Below, in pieces: positions 27,276 through 37,715 of a DNA stretch of 64,000 bases. The notes under the pieces are model-generated. The model was given only the letters and a program-made list of their open reading frames with translations, searched no databases and had not been told where the DNA came from. The stretch's first letter is position 1, and each line of letters begins with the position of its first letter. Source of the stretch: Candidatus Neomarinimicrobiota bacterium (GTDB lineage: Bacteria; Fidelibacterota; UBA2242; B5-G15); NCBI GenBank assembly GCA_017656425.1, contig JACDNV010000002.1, forward strand, positions 1-64,000, given 5' to 3'. A program made the position numbers and the translations under genes.

Positions 27276-29990
27276 ATGAGGGTTTGGGAACTCGCTAAGG
27301 TGTTAATAGTAACTGTGTGTCTAGTTGTAGGGTTTGGGTACCCGCAAACTAGTGGAAAAATATCAGGTAAGGTGGTAGATGAAAAAACTGGGGAGCCGCT
27401 TGTAGGTGTAAACATAGTCATTTTAGGTACTCAAATGGGGACTGCATCTGATAATAATGGAGGATTCTTTATATTTAATATTCCCCCAGGAAGTTATGAT
27501 ATAGAGTTTCAAATGATTGGATATAAAAAAGTTAAGTTGGAAGATGTGATAGTAAATGTTAACAGAACTACATACTTGAATATTAGTATGTCACAATCTG
27601 TAATTGAGGGTGAAGAAGTTGTTGTCTATGCGAAAAAGATTGAGATAAAGAAAGACCAAACGAGTTCTGTTAGGAATATAACTTCGGAAGAAATTAATAA
27701 ATTACCCATAGATAACATGTATCAAATAGTAAGTCTTGAACCGGGTGTGGTTGGTTCGCATTTTAGAGGTGGTAGAGGTGATGAGGTATCATATATGGTC
27801 GATGGTATAGCTGTAACTGAATCTTTTTTTCATGAAAGTCAAACGGTTGAGCTAAATCCTGATATAATTGAAGAAGTGGAGGTAATAACTGGGACTTTTA
27901 ATGCTGAATATGGAAATGCTATGAGTGGGGTAGTAAATATTGTAACGAAAGAAGGAAGTGAGAAATTTAATATGTCGGGAGAAGTAAGTGTTGGAGATTT
28001 CTTGACCACACATAAAGATATTTTTATTGGATTAGATAATAATAAAGTGAGGATAAAAGATTATAAAATAAATGTTTCTGGTCCACTATTCGGTAAGTTT
28101 TTAAGATATTTAATAAATTTTAGGTATTACTACAATATGGGGCATTTATACGGAATAAATATTTTTAATCCTGATGATTATAGTGATTTTAGTAATTATC
28201 CAATTTCCTGGATAAGCGAGAAGAATGGGGATAGCTCTTATGTCCCCCTTGAAGATGATAAAGAAACTTCTTTGTTTGCTAAATTTACGCTAAAACCTAT
28301 TTCTTCTCTGAAATTAAACGTAATTTATAATTGTAACACTAGTGATTTTCAAAACTATAATCATCAATTTAAATACAATCCTTATGGATTGCCAACCAGT
28401 CACGAAAGGACTAATTTTATAGCGCTATACGTAAATCATATGTTGTCAACGAATATGTTTTACGAATTAAAATTGTCTTATAATAAGTATAAATATGGCA
28501 ATTATGTTTTTGAAGATCCTCTGGACAGTGGCTATGTTCATGATTTTTATGGTCGGATAACAGGTCAATGGTTTTCAACAGGAGGACAAATTAAAGGTCA
28601 TACAATTAGGACGGAGAAAAAAACAAATGTAAAATTTGATTTTAATTGGCAAGTTAATAAAAATCATGGTATTAAAGCGGGTTTTGATCTAAATAATGTT
28701 TTTTTGAATAATAGGTATGCTAATATAAGAAATAAATACGAGGGCTCTTCATTAGAAAGTATTTTTATAATTGATAGTCTTTCCGGTAAGCGTATGTATC
28801 CTTATTATAAGCCCGAAATTAGGTCTGATTCTTCGATTTATACTGATTATTACAAGAAAAATCCGATTCAATTTTCTGCGTATATACAGGATAAAATGGA
28901 ATTTGAATCGATGGTAGTAAATGCAGGTGTCCGCTTTGATTATTTTGATCCAAATACTATGTATCCAACGAACTGGAGGAACCCGGCAAATCAAGACTAT
29001 TTCGAGGATGAATCAAGAATGAGTAAGTATCCGAAGGTAAAACCTCAATATTTATTTAGTCCTAGGTTGGGTCTTTCTTATAAATTGGGTGAGTATGCAC
29101 TTTTACGTTTTGGCTATGGTCATTTCTTACAGATACCAGCTTATAATTATTTCTATCAGAATAATGATTTTATAGTTACAGAATTAGCGTTAGTGGGGAA
29201 TCCGTTACTGAAATGTCAAAAAACTGTTCAATATGAGATTGGATTGTGGCAGCAATTGACTGGTAATATGAATTTGGAGATTGTGCTATTTTATAAAGAT
29301 TTTTATGACTTGCTAAGCTCAAAATTGATTTACACATATAGCCAAATACGATATGGTTTGTTTTGTAATAAGGATTATGGAAATGCTAGGGGGTTGGAAT
29401 TGAAGTATCAATTTCGCTCTGGAATGTATTTTGTAAATGTTAATTATTCACTGCAGTATTCTAGAGGAGTGGCAGATAGTCCGTATCTAGCATTTAATCG
29501 TGCGGGACAAGATATGGATCCGGTGAATAAGCTCATTCCAATGTCATGGGATCAAAGACATACTTTAAAGGTTGCTATGGGATATGAGGGGAGAAAAAGT
29601 GGGGTGACAATATTGATGAATTACAACACTGGAACGCCCTACACTTGGACTCCTATTTCCGAAAGCCCATTAGTTTTAATTAATCTATTGCCAAATAATC
29701 AATGTAAACCCTCTCAGTTTTGGGTTGATATTAATGCATATTACAACTTAGGTACCATAAAGGGAACAAGCATAAGGTTAACTTTAATTGCATATAATGT
29801 TCTGGATAGACTGAATGAAGTATCTGTGAATAGTACAACTGGAAGGGCTTACACGGGAATTGTTCGTCCAGTAGATCTTTATACATATAGAAGTGATTTC
29901 AGTATTTATTACGATGTTTTACATAATCCGGGAATGTATGGTGCTCCACGTTCAATTAGAGTTGGATTGGAATTTAATTTTAATAAGTAG
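27276..29990 (+). CDS. TonB-dependent receptor with carboxypeptidase-regulatory-like N-domain (receptor 1)
   Basis: A 904-residue outer-membrane receptor. There is a signal peptide (about residues 1-25), a CarboxypepD_reg-like beta-sandwich (GKISGKVVDEKTGEPLVGVNIVILGT through IPPGSYDIEFQMIGY, residues about 28-105), a TonB plug (about 125-230, with YMVDGIAV and EVEVITGTFNAEYGNAMSGVVNIVTKEG) and a 22-strand barrel ending in IRVGLEFNFNK. This is the SusC-like layout, but no SusD gene follows. Instead a T9SS-sorted secreted protein and a PorV/PorQ-family barrel come next. It imports a bound substrate using TonB energy. The substrate is inferred from the locus to be a ribose-containing compound. 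Confidence 0.94.
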   Translation: MRVWELAKVLIVTVCLVVGFGYPQTSGKISGKVVDEKTGEPLVGVNIVILGTQMGTASDNNGGFFIFNIPPGSYDIEFQMIGYKKVKLEDVIVNVNRTTYLNISMSQSVIEGEEVVVYAKKIEIKKDQTSSVRNITSEEINKLPIDNMYQIVSLEPGVVGSHFRGGRGDEVSYMVDGIAVTESFFHESQTVELNPDIIEEVEVITGTFNAEYGNAMSGVVNIVTKEGSEKFNMSGEVSVGDFLTTHKDIFIGLDNNKVRIKDYKINVSGPLFGKFLRYLINFRYYYNMGHLYGINIFNPDDYSDFSNYPISWISEKNGDSSYVPLEDDKETSLFAKFTLKPISSLKLNVIYNCNTSDFQNYNHQFKYNPYGLPTSHERTNFIALYVNHMLSTNMFYELKLSYNKYKYGNYVFEDPLDSGYVHDFYGRITGQWFSTGGQIKGHTIRTEKKTNVKFDFNWQVNKNHGIKAGFDLNNVFLNNRYANIRNKYEGSSLESIFIIDSLSGKRMYPYYKPEIRSDSSIYTDYYKKNPIQFSAYIQDKMEFESMVVNAGVRFDYFDPNTMYPTNWRNPANQDYFEDESRMSKYPKVKPQYLFSPRLGLSYKLGEYALLRFGYGHFLQIPAYNYFYQNNDFIVTELALVGNPLLKCQKTVQYEIGLWQQLTGNMNLEIVLFYKDFYDLLSSKLIYTYSQIRYGLFCNKDYGNARGLELKYQFRSGMYFVNVNYSLQYSRGVADSPYLAFNRAGQDMDPVNKLIPMSWDQRHTLKVAMGYEGRKSGVTILMNYNTGTPYTWTPISESPLVLINLLPNNQCKPSQFWVDINAYYNLGTIKGTSIRLTLIAYNVLDRLNEVSVNSTTGRAYTGIVRPVDLYTYRSDFSIYYDVLHNPGMYGAPRSIRVGLEFNFNK

Positions 29991-30007
29991 TTATGGGGGG
30001 AATAAGG

Positions 30008-33000
30008 ATGAATAAATTTAGAAGAATAATTATTGGAGTTCTGGTCCTAATTCAAGCTTGCTTATATAGCTCGAAGTTGTTTTCCCAGGGTAGAATTTAT
30101 GAAGGTCCAGATGATCCTGCAGGTGATAGAAGTGCTGTTAGAATGGGGGTGATGGATGGAAATCAGTTTTTAACAGTTTTTTTTAACAATACACAAATAG
30201 GATACAAATATATGGTGGATGGTTCAAAATGGCCAAGAGATTCAGAAAAGGGAATACAGGTATTTGATGTTTTGGCTGTTTTGCTTGGGGCACAGGTATT
30301 TGTTGAAAATGATTCCATTCCGGTCACAGATTTGTCTGAAATAATGGCAAGGAAGGATCTTGATTCATTATATTTTATAGAGACTTACTGGAACTATGAA
30401 GATATGCTTGATAGAAATCCAGAGGGAGATATTGTCTGGGGGCTTTACCCTGTTCCAGGTTACTTTAATCCTTTGAGTGAATCTCCTGCTATAAGCAACG
30501 ATCCTTTTTCGTGGCCTCCTGAGGGATGGCCAGCTCGTGGTGATGAGAAGAAATGGCCAGGAGAGTGGAATGGTAGATTTGGGCGAGGTGTTAAATATGC
30601 TCAATTAGAATGTTGTTTTGTTGCTAATGACGCGCAAGATCAGGAATATCTTACACCTGGAAGAAGGATTAAGTATTACCCAAGACCTGGAGTATTTATA
30701 GGGGATAAAAATCCAAATGTTACTATTCAGAAAGGTAAACCATGGGGTGGTGTGGGATATCGTGTAGAAGTGAGAGGTTATCAGTGGGAAAATCCTCAGA
30801 CAAGGAATGTAATTTTTTGGGAGTATAATATAACTAATATTTCAGATTATGATATCCCACGTGCAATATTTGGTTTTTTTGTGGATATGGGAGTAGGAAA
30901 TGCTTTTAATGTTTGGGATGATGGTGATGACCTTGGTGGTTTTGAAGAAAGTATGGAATTGGCATATGTTTGGGATTCAAATAATATGGGTGCAGGCGGA
31001 TACGCTCCTGGAACATGTGGTATAGCTTTTTTGGAAAGTCCTGGCATATATAATGATGGAATTGATAATGATGAGGATGGTTTAGTGGATGAAAGAAGAG
31101 ATAATGTTGCTACTAAGAAAGTAGGCCCTTATGATGGTATTTCGGATCTATCTAAGTTTTTATCGTATTATGGTAAGAAAGAGGAAGATTTAAAGGAGCA
31201 TTGGGATGCTGATGAAGATCAAGATTGGCAAGATGGTATAGATTTGAATGGTAATGGTGTTTATGATATTGGAGAATATGCAGGAGATGATGTAGGCCTT
31301 GATGGTGTTGGCCCCGGTGATATAAACTATACCGGACCAGATCCTGATGGTACAGAGTGTAATCATAAGCCTGATATGGTGATAGGTATAAATAGTGAAC
31401 CCAATTTTGGTATAAACGATGTATCAGAATCAGATATGCTAGGTTTAACAAGCTTTCATTTTATACCTTGGCCGTTCACCAATCCACCTTGTCCAAGATT
31501 TGACGAAGATTTATATAAATTGGTTGCAGATCGAAATCTAGTGAAATATACAGGGCCACCAAGTGATTATGCTCCTGTATTTGGTTCAGGGCCTTTTGTA
31601 TTAAGTAAAGGCACAACTGAAAGAATATCATGTGCATTAATGGCAGCGTATGAAGATGTTGCAAGTCTAAATAGTGGTGATCCGCCTTATTTATTGATGG
31701 AGCAAAAAAAGGTAGTTCAGATGATTTATGAGAATGATTATAGATTTGCTAAACCACCCGAAATGTCAACTTTACATGCAACAGCTTTAGATGGTAAGGT
31801 TATCTTATATTGGGATGATAGAGCGGAAAAGTTAACTAGGGAGCCTTTACTTGGTGGTGAGAATGATTTTGAAGGGTATAAATTATACAAATCAACGGAT
31901 CGTTTCTTTTCTGACGCATCAAGAGTCAGAGATGCATTTGGTAATGTTTCAGGGAAAGTGCCAATCTTTCAATGTGATTTGAAGAATGATTATTATGGTT
32001 TTACTGACTATGCACTAGTAAATGGTGAATCGTTTTTCCTAGGAAGAAATACAGGTATAAGGCACTATTATATAGATGAAGATGTAGAAAACGGAAGAAC
32101 ATATTATTACTATATAACGGCGTATGACCATGGTATACAGGGTCTGGGAGTAGATATAGCACCTTCTGAGACTGTACCATCAATTGTAGTTGATGAGAAT
32201 GAGGAAATAGTTTATATGAGTCCAAATGTTCAGGTAGTGACTCCCCATCCTTTAGCAAGTGGTTATATTCCACCTAGTATAGAATTAAACTCTCCTGATA
32301 TAATTAAAGGAACTGGGGAAATTAGCTTTGATGTAGTAAGCCAAACAGATCTTAAGCCGAACCATGTTTATAAATTAAGTTTTAAAGTTGATACGATAAG
32401 AGTGTTTGGGAAAGAAGGAAAAGGATATCCACTCGGAATTTTCTACAGGAATATAGGATATACTATTTATGACACTATTGAAAAAAAGATATTGGTAGAA
32501 GAAAGCCCAGAACATTATACAGGTAATAATATTCAATATGATATGGTTGGCAGATTTTATCATATTAATTCAGAATTAGTGGAATCGGATTTTTTTGATG
32601 GTATAATTTTCCGAGCTACTAATATTCCTGTTGAGGCTCGACTAGATTCTTCAAGAATAGGTTGGATATCAGGAGATTCTCCAATAGAAATTACGGTGTC
32701 GGAAAATGCTTATAAGCTCTTTCCATGGCAATATGATATAGTCTTTACTGGAGGAGCTGAACAATACACAACCATTTCTAATGATTTTAAGAGTATGTAT
32801 TCTGTCGAAGGGATAACTCTCTTTGATAGATCATTAATACTACCAGCTACTTTTGATTTTTATGTGGAAAATAAATTGTTCAGAGATTCAACTGGAAGTT
32901 TTTACAAATTAGATTTAGTGGCATATGATGCAAATAAAAATGGTCAGTTTGATATATTGGAAGATTATGTTATTGCCGGATATGCTTCTAATGAGGATGG

Positions 33001-33499
33001 CGAGTATAAGTGGATGGTAAGTTTATTTGCTTTTAATTTCAGACAAGCAAATTCGGAAGAAAATTTACCCAAAGCTGGAGATGTTTATAGAATTGATGGA
33101 GTAAGGCCTTTTACTGCAGATGATGTATACTATTTTGAAATATTGCCACCTTCTGAGGAAGAGGTTTCGAAAGCCGAGGATTTGGACAAAATAAAAGTTG
33201 TTCCCAATCCATATATTGTTACAAATTTGCTAGAACCAGCGGTTCGTAATATTTATTTAAATCAAAGACGCAGAATTATGTTTACAAATATTCCATCGCA
33301 ATGTGAGATTAAAATTTTTACGATAAGTGGATATTTAGTAGACGAATTTGAAGTCAACAACGAGCATAGCAATGGTATAGCTTATTGGGATTTGCTGACA
33401 AAAGAGGGAATGGAGATAGCACCTGGTGTTTATGTATATTATATAAAATCTAAGAAGACGGGTAAAGTTAAAACCGGTAAGTTTGCTGTTATTAAGTAA
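30008..33499 (+). CDS. Large T9SS-sorted secreted protein (receptor 1 partner)
   Basis: A 1163-residue secreted protein with a signal peptide (about residues 1-27, ending KLFSQG). The centre has acidic Asp/Asn-rich stretches such as DGIDNDEDGLVDERRDN and DLNGNGVYDIGE that resemble calcium-binding thrombospondin-3/dockerin-type loops. FnIII-like segments follow (about 590-750, GKVILYWDDRAEK and GRTYYYYITAYDHG). The C-terminus is a T9SS type A tail (VVPNPYIVTN to APGVYVYYIKS and KFAVIK). The ATG at 30008 is preferred: a purine-rich GGGGGGAATAAGG sits just upstream, within a possible longer start at 29993. It is a candidate surface binding partner of the TonB receptor, in the place SusD holds in Bacteroides. 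Confidence 0.85.
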   Translation: MNKFRRIIIGVLVLIQACLYSSKLFSQGRIYEGPDDPAGDRSAVRMGVMDGNQFLTVFFNNTQIGYKYMVDGSKWPRDSEKGIQVFDVLAVLLGAQVFVENDSIPVTDLSEIMARKDLDSLYFIETYWNYEDMLDRNPEGDIVWGLYPVPGYFNPLSESPAISNDPFSWPPEGWPARGDEKKWPGEWNGRFGRGVKYAQLECCFVANDAQDQEYLTPGRRIKYYPRPGVFIGDKNPNVTIQKGKPWGGVGYRVEVRGYQWENPQTRNVIFWEYNITNISDYDIPRAIFGFFVDMGVGNAFNVWDDGDDLGGFEESMELAYVWDSNNMGAGGYAPGTCGIAFLESPGIYNDGIDNDEDGLVDERRDNVATKKVGPYDGISDLSKFLSYYGKKEEDLKEHWDADEDQDWQDGIDLNGNGVYDIGEYAGDDVGLDGVGPGDINYTGPDPDGTECNHKPDMVIGINSEPNFGINDVSESDMLGLTSFHFIPWPFTNPPCPRFDEDLYKLVADRNLVKYTGPPSDYAPVFGSGPFVLSKGTTERISCALMAAYEDVASLNSGDPPYLLMEQKKVVQMIYENDYRFAKPPEMSTLHATALDGKVILYWDDRAEKLTREPLLGGENDFEGYKLYKSTDRFFSDASRVRDAFGNVSGKVPIFQCDLKNDYYGFTDYALVNGESFFLGRNTGIRHYYIDEDVENGRTYYYYITAYDHGIQGLGVDIAPSETVPSIVVDENEEIVYMSPNVQVVTPHPLASGYIPPSIELNSPDIIKGTGEISFDVVSQTDLKPNHVYKLSFKVDTIRVFGKEGKGYPLGIFYRNIGYTIYDTIEKKILVEESPEHYTGNNIQYDMVGRFYHINSELVESDFFDGIIFRATNIPVEARLDSSRIGWISGDSPIEITVSENAYKLFPWQYDIVFTGGAEQYTTISNDFKSMYSVEGITLFDRSLILPATFDFYVENKLFRDSTGSFYKLDLVAYDANKNGQFDILEDYVIAGYASNEDGEYKWMVSLFAFNFRQANSEENLPKAGDVYRIDGVRPFTADDVYYFEILPPSEEEVSKAEDLDKIKVVPNPYIVTNLLEPAVRNIYLNQRRRIMFTNIPSQCEIKIFTISGYLVDEFEVNNEHSNGIAYWDLLTKEGMEIAPGVYVYYIKSKKTGKVKTGKFAVIK

Positions 33500-33527
33500 T
33501 TATAATTAAGATTAGGGGTGAAAAATG

Positions 33528-34592
33528 ATGAATAAAAATTTTATATCGCGAGTTTTAGTGATTATCTACCTAGCAATAAGTCTTGTATATGCCCGTTTTT
33601 CTCCGAATCGAGTAGGTACAACTGTAGCAAATTTTCTGGAGCTGGGATATGATCCAAAAGGAATTGCTATGGGTGATGCATATGTAAGTATAGCAAACTC
33701 ATTGTCGAGTATTTATTGGAATCCAGGTGGTTTATCATTTATGAATAAAAAAGAAGCGTTCTTTTCTTATCAGCCATGGATAGTGAACACTAATACATTT
33801 TTTTGTGCTGCAGGTATACCTGTTAAAAATGTAGGAACTTTTGCAATTTCATTATTTGGTATTGATTATGGTGAAATGGAAGTAACAACTGTGGAGTTGC
33901 AGGATGGAACAGGTGAAACTTTCTCTCCGCGCGATTTGGCATTTACGTTTTCTTATGGGCACCTTATTTCTAGCTGGTTTGGCTTTGGGGCAACAATAAA
34001 ATATATCAACTCATCTATATATCACTGTAGTGCAAGTGCTGTATCTGCAGATTTTGGAGTTATAATCCAGACGAAATTTTTTTCGCCGACGAGTGATGGG
34101 AAGTATGGTATGAAAATTGGGATGTGTTTATCTAATTATGGTAGTCGGATGAGATACCGTGGTTTAGATTTGTTAAGATCCTTAGATATAGCACCTGATG
34201 AGGCTGGAAACTATAAAGATGTGCAAGTAGAATTCAAAACTGATTCGTGGGAACTACCATTGATATTCCGAATAGGTTTTTCTTTAAATCCAATAGCTTC
34301 GACAAATCAGCTTTTAACTTTAGCATTGGATGCCATACATCCAAATAATAATAGTGAATCAGTAAATGTTGGAGTTAAGTATTTAATCCGTTTACCAGGT
34401 ATTGCAGATTTCATCTTTCGAGCTGGTTATCGAGGGTTGTTTATGGAAGATTCTGTATTTGGCCCCACATTTGGATTCGGTATCTTGATACATGTAAATA
34501 GGGGTGTGTCACTTCGATTTGATTATGCATTTCGTAGTATAGGAGTATTAGGAAATAGCAATGCTATAGGGTTTAGTTTCTTAATAAATTAG
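33528..34592 (+). CDS. PorV/PorQ-family outer-membrane barrel protein 1
   Basis: A 354-residue protein with a signal peptide (about residues 1-23). The N-terminal signature is that of the PorV/PorQ (FadL-like) barrels: GTTVANFLELGYDPKGIAMGDAYVSIANSLSSIYWNPGGLSFM. The rest is barrel-like and ends with a short strand (NAIGFSFLIN). PorV moves T9SS cargo from the translocon to the attachment complex; family members that pair with individual cargo are common in FCB genomes. Its place after the large T9SS-sorted protein suggests it handles that cargo. Confidence 0.85.
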   Translation: MNKNFISRVLVIIYLAISLVYARFSPNRVGTTVANFLELGYDPKGIAMGDAYVSIANSLSSIYWNPGGLSFMNKKEAFFSYQPWIVNTNTFFCAAGIPVKNVGTFAISLFGIDYGEMEVTTVELQDGTGETFSPRDLAFTFSYGHLISSWFGFGATIKYINSSIYHCSASAVSADFGVIIQTKFFSPTSDGKYGMKIGMCLSNYGSRMRYRGLDLLRSLDIAPDEAGNYKDVQVEFKTDSWELPLIFRIGFSLNPIASTNQLLTLALDAIHPNNNSESVNVGVKYLIRLPGIADFIFRAGYRGLFMEDSVFGPTFGFGILIHVNRGVSLRFDYAFRSIGVLGNSNAIGFSFLIN

Positions 34593-34704
34593 CTCGATAA
34601 TTGTTTGCGCTTTAGATTTTTTATAATGAGCGAATTATTAAATAATTTTCGACATCTATTGTAAATAGTAAGCTGATTCATTGAGAGATAGGAGGAAATA
34701 AGGA

Positions 34705-35706
34705 ATGAACAGATTTTTTTTCGTTAGTGTAATACTATTACTATTCATTTTTAATGCCTGTACTTATAGAGATGAAGGTTCGTCATTAAAAGTAAATGAA
34801 AAGATACGGGTTATACTTGATACGGATGCAAACAACGAGATGGATGATCAAAATGCGATTGCGTGTTTACTGTTTAATGATAATGTTTTTGATATCGAGG
34901 GGATAACAGTTAATAGGACTTATAATGGTGGAGATGTAAACAAACATTTTGAGGAAGCGGAAAGGATAGTGAAGTTATGTGGTTTTGAGGATAGGGTTAG
35001 GGTTTACAGGGGAGCTAATGGTACATTTAAGGATATAATTGCCCACATTAATGAAGAGGGTTTTGATGGTCATGAAGCTGTAGATTTCATTATTCAGAGA
35101 GCTAAGGAGTCAGATAAGAGGAGGTTGGTATTATTGGGTATAGGGAAGCTGACCAATATTGCATTGGCTATATATAAGGATCCGAGTATAGTTAAGGATG
35201 TTCGGGTTGTATGGTTGGGGTCAAATTATCCGATGCCGGGGGAGTATAATTTAGAGAATGACACATCGGCATTAGGTGCAATTTTAAAATCTGATGTTCA
35301 GTTTGAGATGGTAGTTGTACGTTATGGAGAGAATACTGGAGCTGATGCGGCAAAGGTAGATTTGGAGACCTTTCGAAGTAAGATGAAGGGTATAGGACCG
35401 CGAATAGAGGAGCCGATAGTAGGTAGACACGGAGGTGAGTTTAATTGCATAGGGGATTATTTGGTTAACTTGTTTGAGAATTTTCCAGGTAGGCCTAAGA
35501 GTAGGCCACTATTTGATGTAACAGCGGTTGCAATATTAAAAAATCCATCATGGGCAGATCGTCTTGTTGTGAAGGGGTTACAATATGTAAATGGAAGATG
35601 GGAAAAGATTAAAAACGTAGATAGAAGTGTTGTAATATGGGAAAATTTGGATTGTAAGAGTATTATTAGCGACTATTATAATACATTTTTGAAGGTGCAT
35701 AATTAG
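34705..35706 (+). CDS. Inosine-uridine-type nucleoside hydrolase lipoprotein (copy 1)
   Basis: A 333-residue protein with a lipoprotein signal (LFIFNAC, Cys19). The metal/catalytic motif is VILDTDANNEMDDQNAI (D39, D41, D47, D48), the longer-loop form of the nucleoside hydrolase DTDxGxDD site. Further family segments are VLLGIGKLTNIALAI and the late FDVTAVAIL. It should split nucleosides into base and ribose outside the cytoplasm. It is almost identical in its central part to the gene at 57781-58776. A GGAGG ribosome site precedes the ATG. The 112-base gap before it holds a TATAAT-like box near 34622 without a good -35. Confidence 0.88.
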   Translation: MNRFFFVSVILLLFIFNACTYRDEGSSLKVNEKIRVILDTDANNEMDDQNAIACLLFNDNVFDIEGITVNRTYNGGDVNKHFEEAERIVKLCGFEDRVRVYRGANGTFKDIIAHINEEGFDGHEAVDFIIQRAKESDKRRLVLLGIGKLTNIALAIYKDPSIVKDVRVVWLGSNYPMPGEYNLENDTSALGAILKSDVQFEMVVVRYGENTGADAAKVDLETFRSKMKGIGPRIEEPIVGRHGGEFNCIGDYLVNLFENFPGRPKSRPLFDVTAVAILKNPSWADRLVVKGLQYVNGRWEKIKNVDRSVVIWENLDCKSIISDYYNTFLKVHN

Positions 35707-35742
35707 TGGTAATGTGTATGTGAATTGAATAGAGGATTCTAT

Positions 35743-37650
35743 ATGAAAGTCAAATTAGGTATTATTTTTCTGCTTGTAATCTTATTGAAAAACTCTCTGG
35801 TTTCGCAAATTTATATTGTAAAGCAAAAGAATGATCTATGCTATATATGGATTGAGACCGAAGCAGGTAATATAAATCAACCAATGTTGATTCATTATAA
35901 TGAAAAGGCTTCTGGGGGACAGTATATTGAGGTTAAGGAAGGTAATAATAATATTATAAATCCTCCTAAAGATGGCCGTTTTACATATCGATTTAGAGTT
36001 AATAATGCTGGAACCTATAAAATATGGGGTCGAGTCAAAATTGATATGGATTATGAAGATGCTTTTTGGGTTAGAATGGATGATTCAAAATGGGTCCTAT
36101 GGGATGGTATAGATGTTAACTGTGAATGGCATTGGGATGAAGTACACGACTATAGAAATCAAAAAGAAGTTGTAACCTATTATCTTGAACCAGGCATACA
36201 TACACTTACATTGACTTACGGTATGGATCAGGCCCGTATAGATAAATGGTTCATTACTAATGATATGGGCTTTATTCCTACAGGGAAAGGTCCTGGTGTC
36301 GACGCGGTTTTTCAGATTGATACCGAAATTCCTCTAGTTAATAAACTCATTCAATTCGATGGATCTTACTCGTCAAGTACCGAAGGATCTATTGTTTCTT
36401 GGACTTGGGATTTTGGAGATAATATTCGTACTTCTGGGAAAAGGGTAAAACATGGGTTTATGAAAAAAGGTATTTATCAAGTTAGTCTTATTGTTAAAGA
36501 TGAAAAGGGGTTACAGAGTAAGGTAATAAAAAAAATACATGTTTATGACAATGAGCCTGTAGTTCAAATTAGTATTTTATCTGATCGTCCTAAACCCGGA
36601 GAAACAGTAACGTTTGATGCTTCAGGGTCATTTGATCCAGATGGGGAAATAGTACGTTATTATTGGGATTTTGGGAATGGAGTTGTTCAAGAAGGTAGTG
36701 TTGTTAAGTATGTATATGGTAAACCTGGCGAATATTATGTTAACCTTACAGTGATTGATGATAAAGGATTGGTTGTCAGTCGAAAAAAACTGATGACAGT
36801 TATAACCGGAATTCCAAAGAAGGTTATTCTTGAAACGGATATGTGTTTAGATGTAGATGATGTAGGCGCATTAGCCATGCTACACGGTTTAGCCAATAAT
36901 GGTGAAGCTGAGATATTAGCAATTTGTTACAACGAAGTCCATCCATCAGGGCCGGCAGCCATTGACGCTATCAACACATGGTACGGAAGAGGTGATATTC
37001 CCATTGGAGTATATAAAAAGAAACTTCCTGAACCTGATCATTCTGCTTATTTGGATTCTGTGGCCAAATTCCCGCATGATCTTGAGTGGGAAAATGCTCC
37101 CAGTGCACTGGAAGTTTATGCTAAAGTTCTTTCTGCTCAACCGGATCATTCAGTAACTATAGCCAGTGTTGGGTTTCTAAATAATCTTTATGAATTATTA
37201 AAAGCTAAACCTGATCTGGTAAGGAAAAAAGTTAAAGAATTGGTAATTATGGGTAGCAGATATGGAGGAGGATTCAATTTAGAAAGACATGGGACAAAAT
37301 ATATGTCTGAGTATGTAATTAGAAATTGGCCTTCGCCAATTGTTTTTAGTGAACTAGGTACAGGTATGTTGACCGGAGAAGGATTAAGGAATGCACCCAA
37401 AGAAAATCCGGTACGAGAGGCTTATTACCAATTTTTTTATAAGCATTTTTGCAGTCGACACAGCTGGGATCAAATAGCTGTACTTTATGCAGTCCGAGGG
37501 ATATCCGATTACTTTTCTGAATTAATTGATGTTGAAAGATGGGGTATGCCTCCTGGGCAAAGAACGTATTTTAGAGCGAAGTTAAGTCCTGAAAGTTGTG
37601 CAAAAATTATTGAAGATTTGATGCTTAAACCACCTGCTAGTGGGAAATGA
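35743..37650 (+). CDS. Exported PKD-repeat nucleoside hydrolase fusion
   Basis: A 635-residue exported protein. After a signal peptide (about 1-22) comes a CBM-like beta-sandwich (about 25-170, with YIEVKEG and GTYKIWGRVKID). Two PKD domains follow (about 180-268 and 272-355; SWTWDFGDNIRTSGKRVKHGF and RYYWDFGNGVVQEG). The C-terminal nucleoside hydrolase domain (about 358-630) has the site LETDMCLDVDDVGAL (E364, D366, D370, D372, D373), with Glu in place of the first Asp. Later segments include SVGFLNNLYELL. The ATG at 35743 has an AGAGG site at a good distance; a TTG at 35725 does not. It probably binds and cleaves a larger ribose-containing substrate. No T9SS tail is present. Confidence 0.86.
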   Translation: MKVKLGIIFLLVILLKNSLVSQIYIVKQKNDLCYIWIETEAGNINQPMLIHYNEKASGGQYIEVKEGNNNIINPPKDGRFTYRFRVNNAGTYKIWGRVKIDMDYEDAFWVRMDDSKWVLWDGIDVNCEWHWDEVHDYRNQKEVVTYYLEPGIHTLTLTYGMDQARIDKWFITNDMGFIPTGKGPGVDAVFQIDTEIPLVNKLIQFDGSYSSSTEGSIVSWTWDFGDNIRTSGKRVKHGFMKKGIYQVSLIVKDEKGLQSKVIKKIHVYDNEPVVQISILSDRPKPGETVTFDASGSFDPDGEIVRYYWDFGNGVVQEGSVVKYVYGKPGEYYVNLTVIDDKGLVVSRKKLMTVITGIPKKVILETDMCLDVDDVGALAMLHGLANNGEAEILAICYNEVHPSGPAAIDAINTWYGRGDIPIGVYKKKLPEPDHSAYLDSVAKFPHDLEWENAPSALEVYAKVLSAQPDHSVTIASVGFLNNLYELLKAKPDLVRKKVKELVIMGSRYGGGFNLERHGTKYMSEYVIRNWPSPIVFSELGTGMLTGEGLRNAPKENPVREAYYQFFYKHFCSRHSWDQIAVLYAVRGISDYFSELIDVERWGMPPGQRTYFRAKLSPESCAKIIEDLMLKPPASGK

Positions 37651-37715
37651 GATTTATTAGTGTGATGGAGATTTGGTGTATCTCTAAAGTAAAATGTATT
37701 TAAGGAGGACTCTAT

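Noticed and set aside
34601-34627. A promoter in front of nucleoside hydrolase copy 1 (TTGTTT and TATAAT).
   Set aside because: The spacer would be only 15 bases and the -35 box is poor; not strong enough to list as a feature.
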